Source: Perca fluviatilis (lineage: Eukaryota; Chordata; Actinopteri; Perciformes; Percidae). From it: a stretch of 64,000 nucleotides of DNA. The notes beneath the pieces are model-generated. The model was not told the origin of the DNA, searched no databases, and saw only the letters and a program-made list of their open reading frames with translations. The DNA lies in assembly GCF_010015445.1 (NCBI RefSeq), contig NC_053128.1, positions 10,205,840 through 10,269,839 of the forward strand, read 5' to 3'. How positions within the stretch are numbered: the stretch's first letter is position 1; each line of letters starts with the position of its first letter. Both the position numbers and the translations under genes were made by a program. Below, one piece after another: positions 1 through 24,807 of the stretch.

Positions 1-2
1 AC

Positions 3-4
<2 letters not shown>

Positions 5-58
<54 letters not shown>
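5..58. repeat. (GT)n microsatellite
   Basis: Uninterrupted GT dinucleotide run at the left edge of the window, within an intron of the minus-strand gelsolin gene. Confidence 0.95.
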
Positions 59-61
<3 letters not shown>

Positions 62-293
62 ATGTCACCTAGTGCAACAGTGTGTCTGTTTCTAACAGTT
101 TTTGGACAACAATGGGGCTCAATGGCAAAGAGGAATAAGATACATCAGTCTCTGATACACACACAAATCTATTAGTAGGATCAAACTGTAGTTGGTTTTG
201 TTTTTTTCATCGTTTGTTGACAGTAAGTCTTATCCTTTAAAAGCACCTGTGTCAGTGGTGAAGTTAGAAAGTGTATGACTTTTGTCCTCTTAC

Positions 294-12139
<11,846 letters not shown>

Positions 12140-12697
12140 CCTGCCTGCTGGGAAATCACACACCTCAGATTTAGTGCTTTTCTTCTCTACAGGCCTAAAC
12201 ATACATGTGTTCCCTTGGCAACAAGCTGTGGTCTTACGCTCTGGATCAGCGGTCAAATACTGCAGAGATAAGAGCTGTAAAGTTGTGTAATAACCTTTAT
12301 AAGTGAGACTGGGACTCCCTACTTGTGAGATCTTTGCTCTGGAAAGCCACTCCCTTTAAGGCTGAGGTGTTGCCATGGCTACACAGTAGCTTTATGGATA
12401 TACTGTAGTTAGATATTAATGGTACAGCAGTGAGTCACTGATGACCTGTGGTCTCGGTGTTTCCTCTGAGCAGGAAGAGGAACTCCTGACAGTTATGACT
12501 CAGGCGTAGTCATAACTGGCAAAGGAACCCGTGTTTATAGTTAGATATAGGAAAAGACTGGACATGTTTGCTCATCAATCTATCATAACTTTATCCATGC
12601 AAGCACAAATATCTGGACACTAGGGGTAGGAGATGTGGAGAAAATCTATCACAGCATATGTAATCTTGGTTTTGGCATTTCCTTAAATATGTCACCC

Positions 12698-12999
12698 TAG
12701 GGCTGCTCGGTTATGGAAAAAAATCCTAATCCAATTATTTTGGTCAATATTGAATAACAATTATTTAACACGATTAGTCATTGACTTTGGGATAGATAAA
12801 ACAGCTGTGAAACTTCCCTTAATACGTTTCCCATTGAACTTTTTGACATCCCCTTAAAATAAATAATCTAAAAAAATATATAAAAATGTTGGCTGAGTAA
12901 GTTTAGCCTTCGGGAGGGGCGAAAGTGCGTGTGTCATTGTTTTTTGTTATCGTCAGGAGGCGAAATCGTGATCCAAATGTGATTACTTGCACAGCCCTA
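12698..12999. mobile_element. hAT-type MITE with perfect 8-bp target duplication
   Basis: Ends TAGGGCTG and CAGCCCTA, flanked by identical TGTCACCC at 12690-12697 and 13000-13007. 302 bp, non-coding, in gelsolin intron 1. Confidence 0.88.
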
Positions 13000-13579
13000 T
13001 GTCACCCATATCTCCGTGGTCTCAGAGTACAAGGTGTCATATGGCACAGCCCTAACGTACATATCAGCAGTCAGACTTTGGGTTTGAGTGAATTTGCTTG
13101 GGACTGAACCAAACGCACATGCACACACACATACATACCATACACTTCAGCCATATCTGAGAGCATAAAAGACATGTGGCGCCCAAACAAGACTTTCAAG
13201 TACAGTATGTGTCTGTGCAGCATTGGATTACAACCCGCCGGCCTCTCAGCGGCATGTTTCACATGTCTCAGGTGGGAGTTGAGCATCCTGTTAAAATCTT
13301 TGTTATGGGCATCAGGAAGCTGTTTGCAGAACAACCGTTTATGAATTAATCAGCTGATTCTGTGGGCGTGGACGTGTTTCAGATGTCTATCTTAGAGAAT
13401 TTTAAAAGTTGGTGTAGGGTTCTTCTGTGCAAGGACTTTCAAAACAGAAAGTTTCAGTGGTGGAAAGGAACTCTTACTGTAAGTACAGTGTTTCAAGAAA
13501 AACTACTATATTAAGTATTTAATAAAAGTATTTATTCAAATTCTCCCAGATGTTGGCTACGCAAATGTTTTTATTTTAG

Positions 13580-13642
13580 TATAGATGTGACATCCCAACT
13601 ATACGCGAGTCCTGACGGCTCGTTTAAAGGCACAGTTTCTGA
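13580..13642. repeat. fragment of the 1381-1881 MITE family, inverted
   Basis: GTCCTGACGGCTCGTTTAAA and neighbouring bases are the reverse complement of the segment near 1505-1535. No terminal repeats are present, so this is a remnant. Confidence 0.6.
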
Positions 13643-14488
13643 CAGTCAGATAACAACCTTGAACCAATCGTTTTTTATGAAATAGCCAAAAGTGAACAGT
13701 GTCCTCTAAGATTCAGCAGCAGACTTTGCAAAGCCACGCTGACTCCAAACCTATTAATCGCTGGCACAGAAAAGCCTGCAGAGAGGGCATAAACAGTTTC
13801 TCAGAAGTGAAGCAGTGTTCTTAAATTAGAACCTGACCTCTCTGAAAAAAGGGCTTCTGTGAGCCTTCATGGTGCATTTCTTCTTCATTTTACTAATTCA
13901 TTTCAATGATGCTTGCTCGTAGGACAGTCAAACCCTCAATGTTGTTATCTGTAAAGTTAAGGAAGCTCCGGTTCAGATATTGCAACAACAAAAAAAAATC
14001 TAAAAACTGGAGGTCATGTAGTTCAGAGTGAACACAGAATCCAGTTTTCAAAAGGAATGCTGGACCAGCAGCCTCTCAATTTGCATGACTACCGTCCACA
14101 TTGGAGCAAGAATCGCCCATTCTTTCAGGCCGCAGTCTGCCCACAAACATGGCAGGAATCTGCTCCTGACCCCGAAAGAGGGAAGTGGCTCAGAATTCGC
14201 GTAAGTGGGCCAACAAATGTGGGGTTCCTTTTCCCCCCCATTTCAGCTTTCCTCTTATCCTAAGCCAGAGTCACTGCAATGATTCCGTAGCTCTGGAATG
14301 TTTCGGCATTGAAAAGTTAGTGGATCGTGTTGAAAAGAACCACTTTCACAGTCGACTTTCCTGATATTGAACGTGGCACATGTCAACACATGTGGCTGGC
14401 TGGTGGATTTCTCTAAGCTGAATGATTTGGATAGATATTTCACGTTGTAAGGAAAGGAAACAAATCTATTCAGGTGACGGAATGTAGA
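13643..14488. other. gelsolin intron 1, nothing recognised
   Basis: No exon, RNA gene or repeat border seen. Confidence 0.5.
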
Positions 14489-14496
14489 GACCTAAC

Positions 14497-14919
14497 TAGG
14501 GTTGGGCATTGAGAGCCGATTCCTACTTGGAATCGTTTCAAAATGTACGATTCCAGTGGAATTGTTTCTTTATTGGAATTGTTTAGAGGATTTGGTTTCA
14601 AATCCGATCATGGGTTCCAAATTTAACACGCGCAAGTTTTGGTTTCCGAAGCGGCCAGGCGCTTGTTGTGTTGCAGCCTTGGAAGCACAATAAGCGGCGC
14701 TCTAGTGTGGCTTTATTTTACGTTGAAAAAGCCCCGTCAAACTGCAAACCACCATTGAATCGAAATAAAACGTTCCTGTTATTTGTGAAAATAGGCATGT
14801 GACCCGTTTCAACTCCACCCCTCAAATAATCTGAATCGAGAATCCATAAGAACCGGAATCAAAAGGAAGAATCGCAATAGGAATCAGAATCGTTCAAATC
14901 CAAACGATGCCCAACCCTA
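14497..14919. mobile_element. hAT-type MITE
   Basis: Ends TAGGGTTGGGCATTG and ATGCCCAACCCTA. Imperfect 8-bp flanks GACCTAAC (14489-14496) and GAACTTAC (14920-14927), 6 of 8 matching, suggest an older insertion. 423 bp in gelsolin intron 1. Confidence 0.75.
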
Positions 14920-14927
14920 GAACTTAC

Positions 14928-17429
14928 TCATTTATAGCTCCTTTCAACTTAACATAAAATGGACAGCGCACCCAGTCAAAACACCGAAAATGTAGCCAAA
15001 ACAGCTGGGTATGTGGGAGTCATACGAGGTCAAGCACTGCCTGAACTTCCACGACACTGCAGCGCCTGCGTCTGGGTTCGGCCAGAAAAAGATAAAACCT
15101 GGGCTGCTGGGTGATTCCACTGGGATCATTAGAGCTTGATGGAGGAGGTGGAAAGCTTAACTTTCCTACATTGGGCTCTAAAGTAGTCTGGTGGAATTTC
15201 CATCCCGGAGAAGTTTGAATGCTACAAAAGTCAGACAGCAAATCTGCAGCGTCTGTGGCCACCCGAGGTTTAACTAAGCCTCAGGCGGGTATCATAAATG
15301 TTTAATGCCTAACTTGTCAAGCCTGAAAACAAAGATACCAATAGATAAATAGCAGTTTTAAGGGAAATAGGTTTACACCGATAAATACAAAGGATTTTCA
15401 TGAGGAAAAAGTGAGTGCTCATGCAGTATTTTCAGACATTGGACTGATCAAATATGGAAACTTTGACATTACAGTTTTCAGCTGTCCCAAGACAGAGGCT
15501 GTCATGTTGTAAAGACATCTTTTCATGTCATAACAGCAGTGACTAAGAAACAGTGGTGGATGGTGGATCATCCGGCTTATATGCAAGCCTGCACCCACAC
15601 CGATCCGGCGTATCGGTGCATCTCAGTCTGGTACGGTTTCCATAAGAGTCGTGTTTATCAAAGTCCAATCTGAGAAAGTTCCTGTTGGATCTCTGTTCAG
15701 GCCGGTGATTGGACAGAGTGGACTGAAAAGTCAAGATAAGTTAAGGTTCAGCCCTTTAGATAACTTGAATCTGTGTTTCACTCTAAAGTACGCAATGCTT
15801 CACCAAAGGATGTCCGAAGTATATAGGTAGCGTGATATGATGTGATCGTGTCACGTATAGCCTGTAAGAATGTTAGTGTTTATTATGTATGCTCAATCAA
15901 GTTTTGTACTTTTGGTAATGATCATATCTTTTGACCTTTTTTTAAGTAGAAATGCCTAACCAGGAACAGGGGTAGCAAATTATTGTAACCTGTTGCATTG
16001 TCTCTGGAAAAATAAACTAATAAATAAAAAAAAAATATTCTGTATATTGTCTGTAATACTGTAGAATTGATTCATGTTATCTCGACACAAATGTCTGCTA
16101 AAGAAGAGGCACCCAGTTAGAGGAACAGCTCAAGATTTACACTTTTTATATAATAATATGTTTTCCCTCCTGAGAGTCAGATGAGAAGATTTAAACCACT
16201 CTCACGTCCGTGTGTTACACACACACACAGCTGGAGCGAGGAAGTGATTAGCCTAGCTTAGCATTAAGACTGAAAGCAAGGGAAACAGGGAAATGGTTTT
16301 GAACGTCTAGAATGCTAAAGAAAACCATCTAAATGGGGGTTGCTACTACATCCTCCCAAACTGCTACTTCATTAATATACTGTATGGGAGCCAACTAAAA
16401 CAACAGCGACGAGAGAATACAATAACCTTTTCTTCCCAAACAACATAATAATAAATCAGTAACTTCTGCTCGAGTTGATAAACGGTAGCCCACGGCCATT
16501 CATTAAGTTAAACGGACACACCCAGCAATATGAAAACAGCTTGCACGCAGAGCTCGGAGCGGAGCATGGGGATCCTCATTAACACAGAGAAGGCTGTACG
16601 GCAGACATTCACTTTTAATTGGAAAAAGCCAAGTCCCTGGAGGTAACACAGGGCCCATTATTAATGCCTCAAACTGTGGGCATGACGCAAACAGTACAGG
16701 AAAACTTGTCACTTCAGTTTTCACTTTGTAACTAAGCTTGAGGTGGAATTTTACATTATTGCTTCTAGTGTAAGTTTTATGACAAAAGTACCAGTGTAAC
16801 CCTTTCAATCCCCACGATAAACTTCCAAAAACATGATGCTTGCGTAGCTCTCTGATTGCCTGAAAACAGAGCTACTTTTTTATTTTTATTTATTTTTTTA
16901 ATCCCGACTCGTTCAACAAGTCTTTTCATCCAACAGCAGCCGAATACCTTAACTCTGAAACGCATCACCCGTTGAAAATATTAATTTGTATTCGGGAGGC
17001 CTTTTGTTTCTGTGGCACTAAATAAATATGACTGCCTTTGACTGTGATCTTCCCCTCTGATGGAGAGAAATGTTCTTTCTGCCTCTGCACATCAAAGCTG
17101 TTTTCTCCCACCGTTATATCCACTCGTACTTCATAAATCAGACATCAGAGTGGGATACACAGCATCTGATTCACCTCACACTTTGAAAAATCAAAGGCCA
17201 GTATTTAAATATGTGATAACAACTGTGACAAAAGGTAGAAAACAAAACATAATCTAACAGGAATGAGGGAGAAGGTTAGAATTATGAATTAGAATATTTT
17301 TGTGCAGCAACTTTTGTTGAATGAAGGGCAACAGCTGACTAAAACAACATTAACCATTAAATGTTTCTGACAGCTGCAGGTTGGATAAAGTGACTCGCGG
17401 AGGGGTGGTTTGAGTATTGTGAATGACTC

Positions 17430-17466
<37 letters not shown>

Positions 17467-18242
17467 CTACAAGCTTAAAAAAAAAATGCTGGGAAAAGCA
17501 TATGGTGTCTGCAGGCTACCCCACACCTCTGCAGAGTCGGAGGAATTTTTTTAGGTCGTGCCCCCCTCACTGCCGGCTCTTTGTCCGCCCCCCTCGCCTC
17601 TGTGTAAACATGTCATTCCAACCTCAGTTATTTGGTCCCCTCCCCCATATTTTACCAGCCTCTCTTTTGTGTCTGCCTTCCCTTGAGGCCTCAAAACACG
17701 ATCAGCTGTGCAGATAGCAACAGTGGAGTCATATGATAAGAGTTGTATTAAGCCCTCGTGATTAATCTGCTGGTGTGCCACTTCAAAAACAAGCCCACAA
17801 TATAGTTTTGTCTTTGAAAATCTTAATTTACATGTGTGTGCTTGTGTGCTGAGATTCTTCCCTCAGAAGAGGGATTCTTGATGACTCATTTTCTCCACGC
17901 CAACCCTGCCGCTCTCTGCCTCTCGAGGGCTGCAGCTGTCCTCCAGCTCGCTCAGGACACACAGTAGAGACAACACTCTGTAATAGCTGCTCTGCTTCCC
18001 TTTCATCCGCTGACAGAGCGTTAGGCTAAAGACAATCGAAACGGTTGTTTATGACTTAGTAAATAACCACCCTGATATATGGACAGTTATTAAAGGATAT
18101 GAGATGGTTGTTTCAGGAACAGTCTAGCTGAAACCAGTTCTGTTGCTGAATTAATCATGTCAGGCATGTACCGTAAACTCATATTTCTAACAAAATGGCA
18201 TCTTGTTTGACGGACAATGAGAATGCAATACAATCTCATAAA
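14928..18242. other. gelsolin intron 1, mostly unrecognised
   Basis: An (AC)n run lies at 17430-17464. Otherwise AT-rich intron sequence with no exon or element border that I can support. Confidence 0.5.
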
Positions 18243-18496
18243 TAGGGCTGGACGGCTCTTTTAGGTCTGATCATTGCACGGTCATCATTTGACACTAAAG
18301 TTCTTAATAAAATGAAAAAATACTCTTTCATTTGTCAAGTTAACTTACACAGGAGTATACAAAAATAGTATTTACCATGTGGTTATTTCTTTATCGAATT
18401 ACCAGAAAACATGATGTATTGTGATATATATAATGTTATCGACATAAGAAATGACCTCAATGGGATAAAAACAAATTGCCATATGGCCCAGCCCTA
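18243..18496. mobile_element. probable hAT-type MITE, no target duplication seen
   Basis: Ends TAGGGCTGGAC and GGCCCAGCCCTA are inverted repeats of the same style as the other hAT elements here. The flanking 8-mers (CTCATAAA and TAACAGAG) do not match, so the call rests on the ends alone. Confidence 0.5.
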
Positions 18497-19745
18497 TAAC
18501 AGAGGTTTATGCATTGAACATGTGATTTAACTTTGGGCAGATGTGGTAGTATATATTAATATAGCAGTGTTACAATTGATATAACCATACAAAATTTCTA
18601 AACTATTTCCCTGCCCTAAATGCAAAGCAGCTAGAACTCACCGTGTGAGTAATGAGTAAGAGGTGTGGCCTTTTTATGGTCTTGGTTGCTAACTTCATCT
18701 CTTCCACTGTATGTTTTAGATATTTGATTTGCTGTCATACAAAGAATATGTTAAGGCTTAAAGGTATGTTTGTTTTTGTTTTTTTACTGTAATGTCAACA
18801 ATTGTCGCTTTGTGCTCTTTTTTCCCCCCACTTTGTTTAATACGTTTTGCAGGTACATAAGTATAACTGACATTTACATTCAGAACCAGTGCAATTTTTA
18901 CATATCCAAAGATAAAGAAGGGTATGTTTGAGGTCTATTGCGAATGCCCTACCCAACAACGACCCATCTAACTGTCTGGAACATGAGTACATGACCTAAC
19001 GTGTAAGACCTGGTTGTGTTTAGTCAACTGAAACTATGTGGGTAAGGGTAGGGAAAGACTCCATTCATTGTTAGAAGAAACCAAGCCAGTGTCTCATTAT
19101 GCTATATTTCGATATGTAGTTAGAACGTGCTTTACCCTGAAATACAGTGATTTAAATGCAAGAACAACAGTTCTACACAGCTCCAGTTTTAAACCAAACA
19201 CCTCTTGAAATCAATGCTTGCTGGGTGTGTAAGCCAAATCCATCCAACCTCCTCCCAATAACTTCTATTGTCACGCCAACTCTACTTACGCTACTGCGAG
19301 ACAACATGTAGGACAGTCATTGCATGACTGCATAACCGCAAGAGGGTGCTTATTATGTGTAGACATAACCTAAGTTTACAATGAAATAGTTTAAAGACTA
19401 TACGCTGTCATTTTTTGTCTAAGGACAGTCTCCCAACTTCGGATTTTCTGGCTTCAGTGGCCGACGTGGGCTACATAACAATGAGCGGAAGCCTGGACTG
19501 TTAGGCTTCAAAATGTCCATTAGCAACCTTTTTTGTGACATCATAGACATTATTTTGAGCCATTTTGAGAACTAAAAGTAAATACGGAGCATTTGTTCCC
19601 ATACAGACGTCCACATCAGCTGTCCTAACCTCTCTGGCAGAAAGCGTGCACAACTGTTAGTTTAAATCTGAAGTGGGGGTGTAGTACAGTCGGTGGGTTC
19701 AGGCATCCCATAATCTCTGTCTGGCTGACAGCTGAGTATGGATCT

Positions 19746-19785
<40 letters not shown>

Positions 19786-20385
19786 TGCTGTAACTAATAA
19801 CCACATACAGGATGTTGTGACTGACTTCCTTAGTGAACAGTTACTATTTGGTTGTGTGTTTCTATGGCAACCACAGATGTCCTTAAAATAGAGACGAGCA
19901 TATTTGCTTCTGAGGATAATGTGACACTGTTTTTGACTGAGATGCTCCAGGAAATGACTCTTTTTTTTTTTACTGTAATGCAGCAAACACTGCATGGTAA
20001 ATGTTGCTTTGGGTTAGCACAACGTCAGCCTATCTCACTTTAAACAGTAAAGGAACAGGAAAAACATGAGCAAACCTGTGGCCTGTTAAGTGAAAACACA
20101 GAACGTTTAGTCATCATCCAGGGTTACCACTGGCCTATCCATATATGGCAGCAGCTTTGCACTTTTCACAATAAAAGCAGGGTTTACACTTCATTAGATG
20201 ACAGGCTTATAAACGTAAAGAACTCAGGTTCAGGTAAACCATTGTATCAAACCATTGTTCCAGGATGCGTGGAAATAAGTGTTCAGTTTATTGTAGCCCT
20301 AATTAACAGGGCATCAAATTACAGTCCCGCAATCTGTGCTACGGGCTGTATATTGTTTGGTTGAAGAGAGTGGGTTTGAACGTAC
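18497..20385. other. gelsolin intron 1, upstream part
   Basis: Contains an (AC)n run at 19749-19781. No exon, in particular no signal-peptide exon for a secreted gelsolin form, was recognised. Confidence 0.5.
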
Positions 20386-20515
20386 CTGAATGTGTAGGTT
20401 GTGATCGGCGACGGGCTGCTAAAGGAACGGTGTAGACCTGAGAGAGCCGCGGTGAGCGCTTCTAGCTGCAGCGGGAGCAGAGAGGCAGAGAGTCGGCGGA
20501 GTGCGGAGTGCAGAG
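20386..20515 (-). other. gsn: gelsolin 5' noncoding exon and promoter (predicted)
   Basis: A GC-rich stretch read on the minus strand ends in a good donor (TTCAG|GTACGT at 20386). It starts just downstream of a TATA-like GCATAAACAG (about 20519-20528), so transcription would start near 20495. No in-frame ATG connects it to coding exon 1, so it would be an untranslated leader joined across an 8.2-kb intron. The exact start is inferred; RNA evidence would settle it. Confidence 0.5.
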
Positions 20516-20528
20516 CCGCTGTTTATGC

Positions 20529-22000
20529 TTTTGGCCCGGGACACTCCCCGTTATGACACTCCCCTGGCCTTGGGGGGGGGGGGACACATATATACGCGCA
20601 CATGCACACTGATGTCATCATCATGCTATCAATCTGTCTAACTCTCGTCTTTAAATCTGTCTAAACAGTGACTCTGTTTAAGATGCAGTCACTGTGAAGC
20701 TTATGCTGCCCTATGATCTTTTTTTCTAAGATAGCGTCTTGGACTGAATTTCAAAGTGTCCATGTTATTTGGACATTTGATAATATACATTAAATAACTG
20801 CTTCAAAATGAGACATACAGCTTTGAATCAAGCAATGTTGCTGTCTTGATTGAGAAAATCAATACATGGGTGCAGGGGCGGTGGATTCAAGATATGCCAG
20901 GACTTGAGTCTTCACTTCCTGTCTCCAACAGAGTGTAGGCCTACATGTTAACCAACACTGCCCCTGCCTGGTCCTGCTCTACCACCTTGTTAGCACACTG
21001 TATGCAGACTGTGCGTGCTCACTGTTTTCACAGAGAGTCAGAGGCTTCTTGTCATTGGGCAAAGGGTGTGAGATTCAAACTTGTTTTTAAGAAAAGGAGA
21101 TTAATGCACAGCGGTTACATCATAATAACCTATCATACTAATGTATCGAGGTAAGCCCCATGCATTTGCACTCACCTTCATGAGAAATTTAGTGTGCAAG
21201 GTTGTAATCTGTTTCCTAATTTGTTAAATGTAACACATTTAACAATAATGTGCCTGACAAATCAAAACAGTTATCAGTGGTGTGTAGGCTACTATATTAT
21301 ATTGAAATACATCCAAAGTGGCATCCTGGTTTCTGTACAAAGAAAATGCATTTATTTGCATGTCCTACCTGCCGACAGTTCTTAAAAAAGTATGAAATTG
21401 TGACTGATATTCTCCAACTGAAAGCTTATCGCGCAAAACACTAGTTTTTAGGCCTTCAAACACCATTAATTACCAAAGTTATAGGGGAGATGTTTTCAGT
21501 CTTTTAAAAACAAAGATTTGTCTTTTTGGAAACCCAGCACTGGCATGGTGCATGGACAATATACAGTATATGTAAAACTTTTACCGCTAATGATAGTTAC
21601 TATGTAATCTGTAGAATTCAAATTAATATCATTTATTTTAATTGTATGAAGAAAATAGTATTGTATAAAAAGTTAGGCGCCTCAAACACAGAGATGGGGA
21701 CTCGAGTCTGAGACTCGGACTCGGGTCGCACTAAAGTCGCACAAACAGCTGACTTCAGACTTGACTTGCGACTCGAGCTTCGAGACTCGTCAACAACCTT
21801 TTTTCATGCAATTATTGCTTTTTAAATCTAAATTGAATTCATGTATTTCTATTTTCTTTTATTGGCGCATATAGCCTACGTTGGGAAACGTAGGACGAGC
21901 TGCATGTCCCTTGCCCTTTGCCATAAAGTGCAACGTAACGCATGCGCTATAAAGCCTAACGCTATGTGCGCGCACTCACATATACAAAAATGCATTGAGG
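20529..22000. other. intergenic, gelsolin upstream region
   Basis: A poly-G tract lies near 20571-20581. From about 21693 there is a repeat rich in GACTCG motifs (GATGGGGACTCGAGTCTGAG), probably the left end of the hAT-like element that carries the BED-finger remnant. No gene was seen. Confidence 0.5.
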
Positions 22001-22189
22001 ATGGCGACGCCAAGTCCTCCCGGAGTTGTGCCTTTTGTCATTAGTTTTTCTTTCAATAACTTGGTAAACAGTGGCAGTAAGCAAACAGCTACATGCAAGG
22101 TGTGCGGCACCAAGATCAATGATGCCGGATGAACAACGTCGGACTTCATCAGGCTCAAAGCACACCCAGATAGGTCAGTCACTTGCTAA
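22001..22189 (+). pseudogene. BED zinc-finger start of a hAT-type transposase, broken
   Basis: Reading from ATG 22001, the frame gives TATCKVCGTKINDAG, an in-frame stop, then TTSDFIRLKAHPDR. This fits the BED-finger plan: a CxxC pair, then a TTS-FI-R segment ending in H. The usual first His after FIR is missing and a TGA sits between the two halves. It is therefore a dead transposase fragment. Family assignment is by motif only. Confidence 0.6.
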
Positions 22190-22933
22190 TGTGAAAGAGA
22201 CGTTACATTTAGCATATATCGTCACAGGTAACAAGCTAACCATCGCAAAGTGTTGTGCTAATGCTGGGAACAGGCTAACTGTATCTTTATAATTAGTAGC
22301 TGCTGAGGCTCAGACATCCATGGCGCACAGGAGGCGGCACGCACGGATCCATGTCCCCAGGGAGAAACGCTGTGTCGGGTGGGCAAACTCATGTGTGGCG
22401 TAATTGATCCCGTGGATGATTTGTAGGCTATTAAGTGAACAAGGTGGACACGGTGTCGTGCCAAGGTGCTTATCCCCGCCAGGATTTGTATCCCCTGGCC
22501 GCGGGAGCGCGCGTGCACTCAGAGCGGAGTTTAACTGCTGCACTTCGAATTCACCTCTTAAATGGAACAAATGGCGACGTGGAAGACTCGACAGGGTTCT
22601 CCATAGTAACAAGGGTCTCATTTATCTACATAAATACGTTTATTTGTCCGTTACATTAAGGTGACGTGTAAATTGCTTAATGCTTCGTTTATTATTGTGG
22701 ATTCATCGACAGTGTTTTCCAAAGTTCCACGTTGACATGCACCTTATAGCTACATAGGCTGACTGATAGGCCTGACTGTGTGAGTCATGTTGGTTTATGA
22801 ACAATATTTTTTCCTCGTCTTTGCTGACCCATCCCTCCCTGGCTGCCCTCTGACGTGATTTCTGTTTTAATTTGATTTTGTTTAATATGGCTTTTCAATT
22901 AACCGCTTTGTTCTACCATATAAGTTACAGAGG

Positions 22934-22982
22934 GGATACACAAAATATCAGGCCGTTTTTTCACCTGATATTTTGTGTATCC
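22934..22982. repeat. strong hairpin with 19-bp perfect arms
   Basis: GGATACACAAAATATCAGG (22934-22952) is the exact reverse complement of 22964-22982, with an 11-base loop. The next four outer pairs (GAGG with TCTC) also fit, one as a G-T wobble. A diverged copy of the left arm and loop (AAGTTACAGAGGGGATACAC) follows at 23102-23155. Confidence 0.8.
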
Positions 22983-23155
22983 TCTCCCCTAACATGCATA
23001 AGGGTCTGTCCGTCCTGTCATCATGTGTGCTATTTTCTGTCTTTACCAGGTCACAATAAACAACCTGAGATAATATGGAGACGTCTGCTTTTTTCTAGCA
23101 AAAGTTACAGAGGGGATACACATTAGGCTATATCAGGCTGTTTTTCACCTGCTGT

Positions 23156-23870
23156 TATGTGTATGTGTGTGTGTGTTATTAATTAATAAATGGCATTACA
23201 TCAATGAGTTCAAACTGCTTATTGTGCGTAATTTGGATTGTGTAGTGGTATAGAAATAGCGATTTCTACTTTACCAGTGGCCCGACGACTAGCGTTATAA
23301 GCTAATTAGCAGTTTGCGCTAAAACTGGTCACATTCGATTAGCATGAAAACATGTCCCAGAGAATGGTCGACTCGGTACACACGTGTTATTAACCCCTAG
23401 GTTCATTTTGCACTGGGATTCTCCTTTAATTCCTCATTGTGGTATTCAACGGCAAACATCTATTGCATTAATCAATCAAATCACAAATTCTATTGTCTTT
23501 TTTTAAGCATGTTCTTTTTGGCCTTTTTTAATAACATACTAACATTTAGAATGTGACAGGGAGGGAAATTGATTAACGTCCAGCATAAACCCGGTGGTCC
23601 TTTACCTTACTGTTAAACAATATTTTCAAATCTTTGTGGCCCTCTAGTGGACAAAATACAGAAACAGAGCAACAGAGGGTGATCTGTGCTCATCCTGCAC
23701 CACTGGCATACAAATATGAGACCGTTGACTGAACAAGTTAAACAAGGTAGCATTAAACGCTGATTGCTGGTGTAACTTTACAAGACATTTGATGTGAGTG
23801 ATGTAGAAAAGTAGCAACTGTCAATTACATAATGTATTTGACCTGTTTTGCTTCCTGTATAATATCTATA
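23156..23870. other. intergenic, nothing recognised
   Basis: A short GT patch near 23160-23178; no gene or clear element border. Confidence 0.5.
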
Positions 23871-24807
23871 TTAAAGGTCCCATGACATGGTGCTCTTTGG
23901 ATGCTTTTATATAGGCCTTAGTGGTCCCCTAATATTGTATCTGAAGTCTCTTTTATATAGACCTTAGTGGTCCCCTAATACTGTATCTGAAGTCTCTTTT
24001 ATATAGACCTTAGTGGTCCCCTAATACTGTATCTGAAGTCTCTTTTATATAGGCCTTAGTGGTCCCCTAATACTGTATCTGAAGTCTCTTTTATATAGAC
24101 CTTAGTGGTCCCCTAATACTGTATCTGAAGTCTCTTTTATATAGACCTTAGTAGTCCCCTAATACTGTATCTGAAGTCTCTTTTATATAGGCCTTAGTGG
24201 TCCCCTAATACTGTATCTGAAGTCTCTTTTATATAGGCCTTAGTGGTCCCCTAATACTGTATCTGAAGTCTCTTTTATATAGACCTTAGTGGTCCCCTAA
24301 TACTGTATCTGAAGTCTCTTTTATATAGACCTTAGTGGTCCCCTAATACTGTATCTGAAGTCTCTTTCCCGAAATTCAGCCTTGGTGCAGAATTACAGCC
24401 ACTAGAGCCAGCCCCACAATGAGCTTTCCTTATCATGTGCCATTTCTGTGTCTGAGGAGGAGAGAGGGGGGGCAAGGTGGAGGGTGGGGTGTGTGGCCTT
24501 GACCAACTGCCACTTTGCTCGTTTGAAAGCCATGATGTCTCTCTCTCTCTCATGGGTGGGCCAAATTCTCTGGGCGGGCCAAGCAGAGAAAGGGGAGGTA
24601 ACCTTGCTCCTTATGACCTCATAAGGAGAAGATTCCAGATCGGCCCATCTGAGCTTTCATTTTCTCAAAGGCAGAGCAGGATACCCAGGGCTCGGTTTAC
24701 ACCTATCGCCATTTCTAGCCACTGGGGGACCATAGGCAGGCTGGGGGAACTCATATTAATGTTAAAAAACCTCATAAAGTGAAATTTTCATGCCTTGGGA
24801 CCTTTAA
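23871..24807. mobile_element. TTAA-flanked MITE carrying an internal minisatellite
   Basis: Ends TTAAAGGTCCCATGACATGG and TCATGCCTTGGGACCTTTAA are imperfect inverted repeats with TTAA at both outer borders (23871-23874, 24804-24807). The outermost bases TTAAAGGTCCCAT also start the element at 1381. The left half of the interior is an array of 46-bp units. Confidence 0.8.
23906..24367. repeat. 46-bp minisatellite, ten copies
   Basis: The unit starts at TTAGTGGTCCCCTAATACTG and recurs every 46 bases (GTGGTCC at 23921, 23967, 24013 and so on to 24335; the copy at 24151 reads GTAGTCC). Copies differ mainly at one base just before the unit, AGGCC or AGACC, in the order G A A G A A G G A A. Confidence 0.93.

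Noticed and set aside
23906..24367. CRISPR-like regular repeats
   Set aside because: The 46-bp units are directly adjacent with no variable spacers; this is a minisatellite in a eukaryotic MITE.
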